Source of the DNA: Cognatishimia activa
GTDB taxonomy: Bacteria > Pseudomonadota > Alphaproteobacteria > Rhodobacterales > Rhodobacteraceae
Direction of reading: 5' to 3'
Assembly: GCF_001458335.1 (NCBI RefSeq)
Contig: NZ_CYTO01000010.1
Location: forward strand, 83,156 to 147,155
Length of the DNA stretch: 64,000 nucleotides
Shown here: positions 57,131-64,000 of the stretch, one piece after another
How the letters are laid out: the number at the start of each line of letters is the position of its first letter
How positions within the stretch are numbered: the first letter of the stretch is position 1
Program-made: the position numbers and the translations under genes
The notes under the pieces: model-generated
Databases searched by the model: none
What the model saw: the letters and a program-made list of their open reading frames with translations, nothing else
What the model was told of the DNA's origin: nothing

Positions 57131-59023
57131 ATATTCCGCCTGTAAGCCTTCCGGTGTCTGACCATGTGCGGTCTTATCCCAGTAAAATGGCATTGAAACG
57201 AGCTCGAAGAGCGCTTTGTATGCCGCCACGGTCGCGAGCGTGAAGTAGAACGGCAAAGTGGCTGCCCAGCCCGCGAGCCATCGTCTGTTTTGTCCTTTTA
57301 ATGAAGTCACGGCCAAGGTCATATCCAACGCCGCGCACCCAATAAACAGAGCCGTGACCAACAGGATCAATGTGTTTGGTAGAATTGTCAGCCAGCTTAT
57401 GGGGGCTCCAAGTGCAATCAGCCAAAAACTCCAGACGAACGGTGCCAAAAGAAATTGAGAAAGTGTTGAAAGAAAGATGGCATTAAAGCCGAGAAATCCC
57501 CGCAAACCCAGTTCTTGAAGAAGTAAGCGTGGCCGGCGCATATGCACCAAATAGGTGATCATATAGCCCTTTAGCCAGCGCGATCTTTGTTTGACCCATG
57601 GCTGAAACCTGCAATTGGCTTCTTCTTGGGTCACCGTTGAAATGAGCTCTGTTCTGTACCCGTGACGATAGAGGCGGATGCCTAGATCAGCGTCTTCTGT
57701 GACATTGTGGGCGTCCCAGCCGCCAACCGCTTCAATTGCATCGCGACGCAAAAAAAGCGTGGTCCCCCCAAGTGGAATCGCTGCTCCAAGCCGGGACATG
57801 CCGCGAAGAATTGTGCGAAACCACATCGAATATTCCAATGCAAAACAACGCGATAACCAGTTTGTTTTGGGGTTGTAATAGTCCAATATCCCCTGCCAGC
57901 ATGCAACGTCGCCGTCAGCCGAAAGTACGTGTGCGGCCACTATTTCTAGCTGATCAGGGGCAGGTGCATCCTCAGCGTCCCAAATGCCGATCACATCGCC
58001 TTTGCAGAAATCCAAAGCATAATTCATAGCGCGTGGCTTGGTCGTGAGACCGCTGCCGGGCGGCACTTGGACGACGCGCATCCAATCCGTGAGACGCCCT
58101 TTATCCAATGCGGCTTTTGTTTGGGTGTCGTCTTCTTCCAGCACCAAAACGACATCCAAAAGTGCTTTGGGGTAGGTTAGAGCGCCGAGGCGGCGGATGA
58201 GTGCGCGTGCGATTTCCGTTTCTTTGTACAATGGCACCAAAACAGAGATTTTTGGGAGTTTTCCGTGAGTTTTCGGACGCACGACCTTGGCTGGGCGAGA
58301 TTTAAAAAAGGCGGAGGCTTTCATGTTTGCCGCCATGGCCTGCGTAAAAAGGATAATAACGGCAATAAACAGCAGCGTCTCAATTGGAAAAGCGGCGAAG
58401 ATGGTCACCATCATAGCCAAAAGTGTTGCAATGATTTTGTATCTCCGGTTTTCGCCACCTGTCCAATCCCGGCAGCTCTTCTCGCTTGGCACTCGAGTCT
58501 CGCATAAATGCACAAGATCATGGTGAAAAACTTTGGCGAGGTGCTCGTGAAGATCACGCTCGTTTACCAAAACGAAACGAAGGCCATTGGGCCCAGCGGG
58601 TAGCGCGGGCTTTAGGGTTTCAAAAGCGTGCGGGCGGCTTGTTGCAAAGACCAATTGCCCATTTGTCGAAATCCAGGGAACGATCGCATGTTTGATACAG
58701 AAACTCGCAGGCAAAAGCTGCGACAGCCGAAAGTCTGGCGGCGCTTGTTTTAGGTCGATCACCTGCGCTGCGTAATGATCCGACAAATAGGGCATAAGCC
58801 GCGCCTCAGAGACCCAGCTTTTTGCGATCAACACATCAGCCAAGCAGGCATCCCATTTTGTCAGCGCAGATAGCCCGTAAAAAAGCTGCCATGGCGCGAT
58901 CAGGCCATCTTCAAGCAGGCGTCGCCCAAGCGACAATTGCCGATCCGGAGCAATATCCGTTGGTTGAGCAAAGAACTGTTCCGCAGCTTGTAACAAAAAA
59001 GGCCCCCTGATCGTCGCGATCAA
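57113..59023 (-). CDS. Membrane glycosyltransferase family 2 with N-terminal T2SSE-like domain
   Basis: About 636 residues. N-terminal 170 residues resemble the type II secretion E-protein N domain ([20 protein letters not shown]). Membrane helices near 198-235, then a processive GT-2 domain with WDAEDAP, TEDADLG and QRSRW motifs (cellulose synthase-like), and three or four C-terminal helices. It probably makes or exports a polysaccharide; product unknown. Start uncertain: TTG 59023 lies inside the carA terminator hairpin; a TTG at 58996 (AGGGGG upstream) is an alternative. Confidence 0.8.
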   Translation of the reverse strand: MIATIRGPFLLQAAEQFFAQPTDIAPDRQLSLGRRLLEDGLIAPWQLFYGLSALTKWDACLADVLIAKSWVSEARLMPYLSDHYAAQVIDLKQAPPDFRLSQLLPASFCIKHAIVPWISTNGQLVFATSRPHAFETLKPALPAGPNGLRFVLVNERDLHEHLAKVFHHDLVHLCETRVPSEKSCRDWTGGENRRYKIIATLLAMMVTIFAAFPIETLLFIAVIILFTQAMAANMKASAFFKSRPAKVVRPKTHGKLPKISVLVPLYKETEIARALIRRLGALTYPKALLDVVLVLEEDDTQTKAALDKGRLTDWMRVVQVPPGSGLTTKPRAMNYALDFCKGDVIGIWDAEDAPAPDQLEIVAAHVLSADGDVACWQGILDYYNPKTNWLSRCFALEYSMWFRTILRGMSRLGAAIPLGGTTLFLRRDAIEAVGGWDAHNVTEDADLGIRLYRHGYRTELISTVTQEEANCRFQPWVKQRSRWLKGYMITYLVHMRRPRLLLQELGLRGFLGFNAIFLSTLSQFLLAPFVWSFWLIALGAPISWLTILPNTLILLVTALFIGCAALDMTLAVTSLKGQNRRWLAGWAATLPFYFTLATVAAYKALFELVSMPFYWDKTAHGQTPEGLQAEYSALSP

Positions 59024-59033
59024 GGTGGCCTTT
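58995..59033 (-). terminator. Terminator of carA, overlapping the next gene start
   Basis: On the minus strand, AAAGGCC pairs with GGCCTTT (59027-59033 with 58998-59004), with an inner TGATCG-CGA-CGATCA arm (59008-59022) and a T6 run (58995-59000). The first ten codons of the glycosyltransferase frame are inside it. Confidence 0.8.
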
Positions 59034-59066
59034 AAATCTTAACGCACCATTAAGGTTGCTGCGAAC

Positions 59067-60230
59067 TTAAGAAGCTTTGCGCTCGTCCATGTATGCAGCA
59101 AAGCGTTCGAACAGGTAGAAGCTGTCCTGTGGGCCAGGGCTTGCTTCTGGGTGGTGCTGAACAGAGTAAACCGGGCGCTCAGAGATGCGGATGCCACAGT
59201 TGGAGCCATCAAACAGCGAGGTGTGTGTTTCAACCACGCCTTCTGGCAGAGACTGGCTGTCGACCGCAAAACCGTGGTTCATCGAGGTGATCTCGACTTT
59301 GCCTGTCTCGTGATCCTTCACCGGGTGGTTTGCACCGTGGTGACCGTGGTTCATCTTGATGGTGGAACCACCTAGCGCCAGCGCCAACATTTGGTGACCC
59401 AAGCAGATGCCAAAGACCGGTAGGTCTTTGTCTTCCAATACCTTTTGGATCATCGGTACTGCGTATTCTCCGGTCGCGGCTGGGTCGCCTGGTCCGTTGG
59501 ACAGGAAAACGCCGTCAGGATTGTGCGCCAATACTTCTTCCGCAGTCGCAGTCGCTGGCAGCACAGTCACGTCGCAGCCCACGGATGCGAGGCAGCGCAG
59601 GATGTTGCGTTTTGCACCAAAGTCGACGGCGACAACCTTATGGCGCGGGTTCTCTTGCGTCGGGTAGCCATCAGGCCATGCCCAACGCATTTCGTCCCAG
59701 CGATAGCTCTGCGCACAAGTGACTTCTTTGGCGAGATCCAAACCCTCTAGGCCAGAGAATTCACGCGCCTTTGCGACCAAGGTTTCAATGTCAAACTTGC
59801 CTTCTGGATCATGTGCCAGCGCGACATGTGGCGCACCTTGGGCACGAATTGCGCGGGTAAGACGACGCGTATCCACACCGCCAATCGCAATACGATTGCG
59901 GCTTGCAAGCCAGCTTGGCAAATCGCCAGTAGAGCGCCAATTGGAAGGATCGGTCGGATCCCATTTCACAACCATGCCCGCCGCCACAGGATCGCCGGTT
60001 TCATCATCTTCAGCATTCACACCGGTATTGCCGATATGTGGGAAGGTGAAGGTCACGATCTGACCCGCATAAGACGGGTCCGTCATGATTTCCTGATAGC
60101 CGGTCATCGCTGTGTTAAAGCAAAGTTCTGCGGTGGTCACACCGGTTGCGCCAAATCCTCGACCATAGAAGATTGTCCCATCGGCAAGGGCAAGGCAAGC
60201 GGTTGGGGTATTGGTGGGGACCTGGGCCAT
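59067..60230 (-). CDS. carA: Carbamoyl-phosphate synthase small subunit
   Basis: 387 residues. Glutamine amidotransferase that feeds ammonia to CarB for arginine and pyrimidines. ALADGTIFYGRGFGA at the start, FNTAMTGYQEIMTDPSY near 40, catalytic Cys in FGICLGHQML near residue 263, and HHPEASPGP near 362. ATG 60230 with CGGAGAG upstream. carB is not adjacent. A terminator follows. Confidence 0.97.
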   Translation of the reverse strand: MAQVPTNTPTACLALADGTIFYGRGFGATGVTTAELCFNTAMTGYQEIMTDPSYAGQIVTFTFPHIGNTGVNAEDDETGDPVAAGMVVKWDPTDPSNWRSTGDLPSWLASRNRIAIGGVDTRRLTRAIRAQGAPHVALAHDPEGKFDIETLVAKAREFSGLEGLDLAKEVTCAQSYRWDEMRWAWPDGYPTQENPRHKVVAVDFGAKRNILRCLASVGCDVTVLPATATAEEVLAHNPDGVFLSNGPGDPAATGEYAVPMIQKVLEDKDLPVFGICLGHQMLALALGGSTIKMNHGHHGANHPVKDHETGKVEITSMNHGFAVDSQSLPEGVVETHTSLFDGSNCGIRISERPVYSVQHHPEASPGPQDSFYLFERFAAYMDERKAS

Positions 60231-60416
60231 GGCAGCGACTCTCCGGGCTGGGGACAAATTGTCGGGAAACTAAGGCCCAGGGGCATCGACGTCAAGGGCA
60301 ATCGCTGGTTTGAAAATTTAATAAAATCAATGCCTTAACATTTTTTAACGCCGCTTGCGCCTTTCTTGGCAATCCCTTATGGTCCAAGCCTCTAGTCTAA
60401 GCCGGGGAATAACCAG

Positions 60417-60878
60417 ATGAGTTTGCGTGCAAAAATCAACGAGTCCTTAAAGGAAGCGATGAAATCGCGCGACAAAGAGCGCCTTTCCACGCTGCGCCTT
60501 ATGAACGCAGCGATCAAAGACATGGATATCTCCTTGCGTGGTGAGGGGAAAGAAGAGGGGGCCAGCGAAGCTGATGTCCTACAAATTCTGTCCAAGATGG
60601 TGAAGCAGCGCCAAGAAAGCGCGAAAACCTATGAAGAGGGTGGTCGTCTGGATCTAGCGGAAGGTGAACTCAAAGAGATCACCGTTATTGAAGATTTTCT
60701 TCCACGTAAGTTGTCTGACGACGAAATCACTGCTGCGATTGATGCGGTTGTCGCGGAAGTGGGCGCAAGCTCCATTCGTGATATGGGCAAGGTCATGGGC
60801 GGGTTGAAGGCCAAATACACCGGCCAAATGGACTTTGGCCAGGTGGGCGGCATGGTGAAGGCGCGCCTGAACCAGTAA
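60417..60878 (+). CDS. YqeY / GatB-like protein
   Basis: 153 residues, YqeY family (resembles the C-terminal domain of GatB). SLRAKINESLKEAMKSRDKERLSTLRLM at the start and GKVMGGLKAKYTGQMDFGQVGGMVK near the C-terminus are conserved. Function not well defined. Divergent from carA; the 186-nt gap holds no other gene. A terminator follows. Confidence 0.88.
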   Translation: MSLRAKINESLKEAMKSRDKERLSTLRLMNAAIKDMDISLRGEGKEEGASEADVLQILSKMVKQRQESAKTYEEGGRLDLAEGELKEITVIEDFLPRKLSDDEITAAIDAVVAEVGASSIRDMGKVMGGLKAKYTGQMDFGQVGGMVKARLNQ

Positions 60879-60900
60879 GCGCAAATATCAGCGTATTTTT

Positions 60901-60936
60901 GGAGGGGCCGGTGTGGCAGCACTGCGCTCCTCTTTT
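60901..60936 (+). terminator. Terminator after yqeY
   Basis: GGAGGGGC (60901-60908) pairs with GCTCCTC (60926-60932, with one G-T), followed by TTTT. 23 nt after the stop. Confidence 0.65.
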
Positions 60937-61004
60937 CGTTTGGGTGGTCCGAAGTGAGGAAATAAAAAAAATCTGATTTGGCGAAAAAATTTGCTTTTCA
61001 GGTC

Positions 61005-61033
61005 TTGCACCGCCCGGACACAAGTCGTATTCA
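61005..61033 (+). promoter_or_regulatory. Candidate promoter of tRNA-Gln
   Basis: TTGCAC (61005-61010), 17-nt spacer, TATTCA (61028-61033), 12 nt before the tRNA. Resembles a sigma-70 promoter. Confidence 0.5.
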
Positions 61034-61045
61034 GCCGCTCACAGT

Positions 61046-61120
61046 TGGGATGTAGCCAAGTGGTAAGGCAACTGTTTTTGGTACAGTGTACCGTAGGTTC
61101 GAATCCTACCATCCCAGCCA
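61046..61120 (+). tRNA. tRNA-Gln (anticodon UUG)
   Basis: Full cloverleaf, 75 nt with encoded CCA. Acceptor TGGGATG pairs with CATCCCA, D arm GCC...GGC, anticodon stem ACTGT/ACAGT with loop TTTTGGT (anticodon TTG), T arm GTAGG-TTCGAAT-CCTAC. No duplicated 3' end marking an integrated element was seen downstream within the window. Confidence 0.95.
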
Positions 61121-61622
61121 AACACTTCCATGATCTAAGAAACTGAGATCCCTTCGCGATTTTGTGACGGTCGTCGAATGTGGTGTTTCCGGCAGAGATC
61201 ATGTGTATGTCAAACGGCATGGCGACCTAGTTGTCCCGACGAGTTTTATGCCGTTGACCGAGAGCGATATCCCAAATCAACAACTGTCGACTGGGCGCGT
61301 AATTTTTGACGCGGCATGGGCGATCCCTTTGGCAGTTTTGGCGCTAGATGATTGCCGTTTATGATTACTGATTACGAAATCTCAAATTAACGCGCTTGGG
61401 CTGCGCGACGCCTATGTTCGAAGCCTGTGATGTTCAAACCTATGGGGCTGCATTTCGATACTGGGTGCGATTGATTTGTCAATTTTGTTCACAATGTACA
61501 TGCGCTGGTTCTATTTGAACGCAATTGCGTAGCGCTTGCAAAAAAATGAATCGCCAAAAGTGAACAAATAATTCACAATGTAAACATACGAGGGAAAGTA
61601 CCAAGAAGAGGTAGCCAGTCAC
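61121..61622. other. Intergenic region before iclR, 502 nt
   Basis: A+T-rich especially after 61370. A 66-codon frame at 61164-61364 has no ribosome site and no recognisable family, so I do not call it. TTCACAATGTA is repeated at 61488-61498 and 61572-61582 (84 bp apart), and GTGAA...TTCAC forms an inverted repeat at 61560-61576. Confidence 0.6.
61486..61584. promoter_or_regulatory. Repeated sites in the iclR control region
   Basis: Direct repeat TTCACAATGTA at 61488 and 61572, exactly 84 bp (eight turns) apart. TGTTCAC at 61486-61492 and GTGAACA at 61560-61566 are the same heptamer on opposite strands; the heptamer recurs at 62423-62429 before the transporter gene. Likely regulator sites, possibly of the IclR protein itself. 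Confidence 0.5.
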
Positions 61623-62393
61623 ATGTCTGCAAAAACCAGTACCACAGTTTTGAAAGCATTTTCTGTTCTGGAAGCTTTAGGAGACAGCGATACGCCTATG
61701 TCTGCGACGCAGATCGCGCGTGAAACTGGGTATGACCGAGCGACTTGTTATCGGCTTCTGATGACTCTTAAAGAGGCGCAGTATGTTTCTTTGGATGTCG
61801 ACACAAAGAAGTTTGAAATCAGTTTCCGTGTCGTCTCTTTGGCGCGGAAGCTCCTGCAAGAAGACAAAGAAGTAGAGATGGTGCGCGAGGTAATGCGCAT
61901 GATTTCCCACCGTTCCACAGAGACATGCCACTATTCAACGCTTGATGGCGAAAAGTCTGTGATAACCCTAAGAGAAAGGGGAAAACAGGTTGTAAGTGTG
62001 GAATTTGGAGTTGGCGAAAGCGCCGAGCTTTATTCAACAGCAGGCGGCAAGGCGATGCTCGCATTCGCCGACACCCGCTTTACTCAGAAGATCTTGTCTA
62101 AGAAGCTCCCGCGTCACACCGTCAATACAATATGTACACCGTCCGAGCTCCGCCAAGAGCTTCTGACTGTTCGTGCGCATGGCGTTGCTTACGACAATGA
62201 AGAGTTGATGATTGGGCTGCGTTGTCTGGCTGCCCCGATCTTTGAAGCCGATGGAAGTGTACGCTCTACCATCGCGATGTCTGGGCCGACCGGCCGTTAC
62301 ACAGATGAGCGAGTTGCCGAGCTTGAGGTGATTCTTCGAGAAGGGGCGCGAGAGCTGACACGTCGTCGGGGCGGGCCACAGTGGTCAGTCTGA
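61623..62393 (+). CDS. IclR family regulator
   Basis: 256 residues. N-terminal winged helix-turn-helix (ATQIARETGYDRATCYRLLMTLKEA near 28-52) and C-terminal effector domain (ELYSTAGGKAMLAF near 136, RCLAAPIFEADG near 199). It precedes a sugar-type ABC transporter and probably controls it. The ligand is likely a sugar-derived compound, not identifiable here. Confidence 0.9.
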   Translation: MSAKTSTTVLKAFSVLEALGDSDTPMSATQIARETGYDRATCYRLLMTLKEAQYVSLDVDTKKFEISFRVVSLARKLLQEDKEVEMVREVMRMISHRSTETCHYSTLDGEKSVITLRERGKQVVSVEFGVGESAELYSTAGGKAMLAFADTRFTQKILSKKLPRHTVNTICTPSELRQELLTVRAHGVAYDNEELMIGLRCLAAPIFEADGSVRSTIAMSGPTGRYTDERVAELEVILREGARELTRRRGGPQWSV

Positions 62394-62471
62394 TGTTTAA
62401 AAAGTGTTAAGAAAATCAAATAGTGAACAATGGAGAATAAATAAACTCAAAAATCACTAAATTCACACCAA

Positions 62472-62515
62472 AGCCGGTGGAAAACCCGGCTCCGCGGTTC
62501 TGAGGGGGGAACCGC
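62472..62515 (+). promoter_or_regulatory. Two tandem hairpins in the transporter leader
   Basis: AGCCGG-loop-CCGGCT (62472-62477 and 62486-62491) and GCGGTTC-loop-GAACCGC (62494-62500 and 62509-62515), in the 173-nt gap between iclR and the binding-protein gene. They may stabilise the transcript or act in an unrecognised leader element. No known riboswitch pattern is evident. Confidence 0.4.
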
Positions 62516-62566
62516 AAAGCTAGATTGAATGAGCGGCAAGACGCTGCAGACCTTAGGGAGGATTAC

Positions 62567-63595
62567 ATGAACAACTTCATTAAATCGGCCGTTTTGGCTG
62601 TAACAGCATCAGCGGCGACTATGGCGGCGGCGGAAACCCGTGTCGCGCTGGTCCCTGGTGGCCCACACCCATTCTTTGCCAACTGGGAAGGTGGCGGCGT
62701 TGATGCCGTGAAAGACTTTGGTGTGGCATCTTCTGACTACCGCGTTCCACAAGAGTGGAAGCTCGACATGCAGAACAAAATGCTCGAGAGCCTGGTGAGC
62801 CAAGGCTACAACGCCTTTGCCGTCTTCCCTGGCGATGCAAACGGCACCAATGCGATGGTTTCCGAACTGAAAGACTTCGGTGCGCCGACAGTTTCTATTG
62901 CGGGCTGCACCCAGTCCCCAAGCCCGGTTGAGTTCTGCCTGGCGACAGACGTTTATAAGTCTGCATATCAAGGCACCATGGCTCTGATCGAAGCGATGGG
63001 CAACGAAGGCAAAATCGTTCACGAAACATCTTTGCTGATTGACCCGAACACGCAGCTACGCGTTGCGGCGGTAGAGCAAGCGATTGCTGACGCACAAGCG
63101 GAAGGCAAAAAGGTCGAGCTGTATCAGCACCTGACCGACGTGGATGACCAAGAAAAAGCGGACCAGAAAATCAACGCTCTGCTCGCGGGTAAAGCGCATG
63201 AGTTTGACGGTCTGGTATCCACCGCTTGGGTTGCTTCCGTTGTGACATCCAAAGCACTGCGTTCTTCCAACAATGAAGACCTGAAATTCATCGCGATTGA
63301 CCACGACCAGATCGTTCTGGACGCGATCAAAGACGGCGTTATTCAGGGGACCATGCTGCAGAACCCGCATGGTCAGGCGTATATCGCGACCTATGCTTTG
63401 GACAAACTGTTGAACGGCTGCACCATCAAAGCGGATGCACCATTCAGCCCAACGCCACAGCACACAACCTTCATCGACAGCGGCACCATGTTGGTCACAA
63501 AAGACAACATCGACAACTGGGAAGCTGAGATGAAAGCCGTGACTGACGGCATCATGGCGACGTTTGACGAGAAATTCCTCGACTGCGCAAGCTAA
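62567..63595 (+). CDS. ABC transporter sugar-type substrate-binding protein
   Basis: 342 residues, Peripla_BP_4 (RbsB-like). Signal peptide about 1-22 ending MAAAETR, then TRVALVPGGPHPFFANWEGGGVDAVKDF. Periplasmic. Two cysteine pairs may form disulfides. The chosen ATG has GGGAGG upstream rather than the TTG 14 codons earlier. First structural gene after iclR; ligand unknown, probably a small carbohydrate or polyol. Confidence 0.88.
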   Translation: MNNFIKSAVLAVTASAATMAAAETRVALVPGGPHPFFANWEGGGVDAVKDFGVASSDYRVPQEWKLDMQNKMLESLVSQGYNAFAVFPGDANGTNAMVSELKDFGAPTVSIAGCTQSPSPVEFCLATDVYKSAYQGTMALIEAMGNEGKIVHETSLLIDPNTQLRVAAVEQAIADAQAEGKKVELYQHLTDVDDQEKADQKINALLAGKAHEFDGLVSTAWVASVVTSKALRSSNNEDLKFIAIDHDQIVLDAIKDGVIQGTMLQNPHGQAYIATYALDKLLNGCTIKADAPFSPTPQHTTFIDSGTMLVTKDNIDNWEAEMKAVTDGIMATFDEKFLDCAS

Positions 63596-63605
63596 GTCGC
63601 ACTTT

Positions 63606-63636
63606 GGGTCGCGATCACTCTCCCCGATCGCGGCCC
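63606..63636 (+). promoter_or_regulatory. Hairpin between binding protein and permease genes
   Basis: GGGTCGCGATC (63606-63616) pairs with GATCGCGGCCC (63626-63636, one G-T), 9-nt loop, no T run. Such hairpins often protect the upstream binding-protein mRNA and reduce read-through. Confidence 0.55.
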
Positions 63637-63698
63637 ATCCTTAAACACTTACATTCTGGAATACCGAAATGTCTGCCTCAGAAATGGAGGGCAAACCA

Positions 63699-64000
63699 AT
63701 GCCCCCTCGGCCTGACGCCGTAAACCTCAACGAGTTGCTCGCCCGGATCGCCAAATCCGCCGGGCTTGCGCTGATTGTTGGGGTTTTGATCCTCATCTTT
63801 GTATACGGCGCGCAAGGGTTTACCAGCAAATTCAACCTGTTCAACTTGACACGGAACCTCTCGGTTGCTGCTGTTGTTGGTTTCGGGATGATGGTCGTTT
63901 TGGCGCTGGGGCATATGAACCTGGCACTTGGGTCAACGGCTTTGGCCTCGGTTATGATCATGGGCTGGGTCATGAAAGTGGCGGCGCTTCCGGTGCCTGT
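63699..64000 (+). CDS. ABC transporter permease, RbsC-like (3' end outside window)
   Basis: About 100 residues seen, cut by the right edge. BPD_transp_2 type: hydrophobic helix (SAGLALIVGVLILIFVYG near 22-39), then FNLTRNLSVAAVVGFGMMVVLALGHMNLALGSTALAS, the conserved second-helix segment of sugar permeases. ATG 63699 has GGAGGG 7 nt upstream; in-frame ATGs at 63669 and 63684 would add up to 10 residues. Partner of the binding protein; an ATPase gene is expected beyond the window. Confidence 0.88.
   Translation, partial: MPPRPDAVNLNELLARIAKSAGLALIVGVLILIFVYGAQGFTSKFNLFNLTRNLSVAAVVGFGMMVVLALGHMNLALGSTALASVMIMGWVMKVAALPVP

Noticed and set aside
61164-61364. Possible 66-codon gene after tRNA-Gln
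   Set aside because: No ribosome site, no family, and A+T-rich surroundings; it could be a decayed remnant but I cannot support a gene.
61046-63600. Genomic island inserted at tRNA-Gln
   Set aside because: No integrase and no repeat of the tRNA 3' end in the visible sequence; the right boundary is outside the window.

Overview
The window comes from a chromosome of a marine alphaproteobacterium of the roseobacter group (Rhodobacteraceae); I cannot fix the genus. This rests on gene content and order: glyQ / small membrane protein / glyS / ppdK-like gene, hisS-hisZ-hisG, a short HisG with HisZ, SlyX, a DUF1127 protein, a BMP-type nucleoside transporter next to xdhABC, and an Entner-Doudoroff cluster. 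It also rests on moderately high G+C and on a short interspersed repeat built on CTTCTTCTTTG...AAATACTC. Nearly all genes are housekeeping or metabolic. I see no phage, insertion sequence, CRISPR array, toxin-antitoxin pair or classic defence locus.

Layout. 1-3308 (minus): xylB, galM and a di-heme cytochrome c peroxidase cut by the window edge, behind a 9-5-9 inverted repeat. 3309-9747 (plus): zwf-edd-eda (glucose 6-phosphate to pyruvate and glyceraldehyde 3-phosphate) and then ilvD, a paralogue of edd. 9795-20722: mixed genes, including a DUF1127 protein, a histone H1-like protein, rpe, a TetR/DUF1772 pair, a frameshifted 2-hydroxyacid dehydrogenase, panC-panB, a CDP-alcohol phosphatidyltransferase and a thioesterase. 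20830-30210 (minus): a compact seven-gene unit xdhA-xdhB-xdhC-ATPase-permease-permease-BMP protein, read as purine uptake and oxidation. 30555-38145: dnaE, slyX, hisS-hisZ-hisG. 38194-46896: a DUF4260 protein, a protease-like protein whose catalytic triad is gone, glyQ-glyS and a PEP-utilising enzyme. 47047-51100: cell-wall hydrolase, folB, folP (with a frameshifted N-terminal extension) and glmM. 51125-54411: ilvC, two tandem Lrp regulators, a class V aminotransferase. 54486-60936: ubiH-like monooxygenase, HAD phosphatase, GntR regulator, large glycosyltransferase, carA, yqeY. 61046-64000: tRNA-Gln, an IclR regulator and the start of a sugar-type ABC transporter operon that runs off the right edge.

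The most useful observations are: the pseudoprotease at 38618-40360 (His, Asp and Ser all replaced); two single-base frameshifts in short G/C runs (13696-13699 and 48894-48898); four copies of a repeat box, three followed by G/C-rich stem-loops; paired inverted repeats 31 bp apart upstream of rpe; GTGAACA motifs shared by the iclR and transporter control regions; and a carA terminator that overlaps the start of the next gene. I found no convincing new multi-gene system. All assignments come from reading the sequence, with no database searches.
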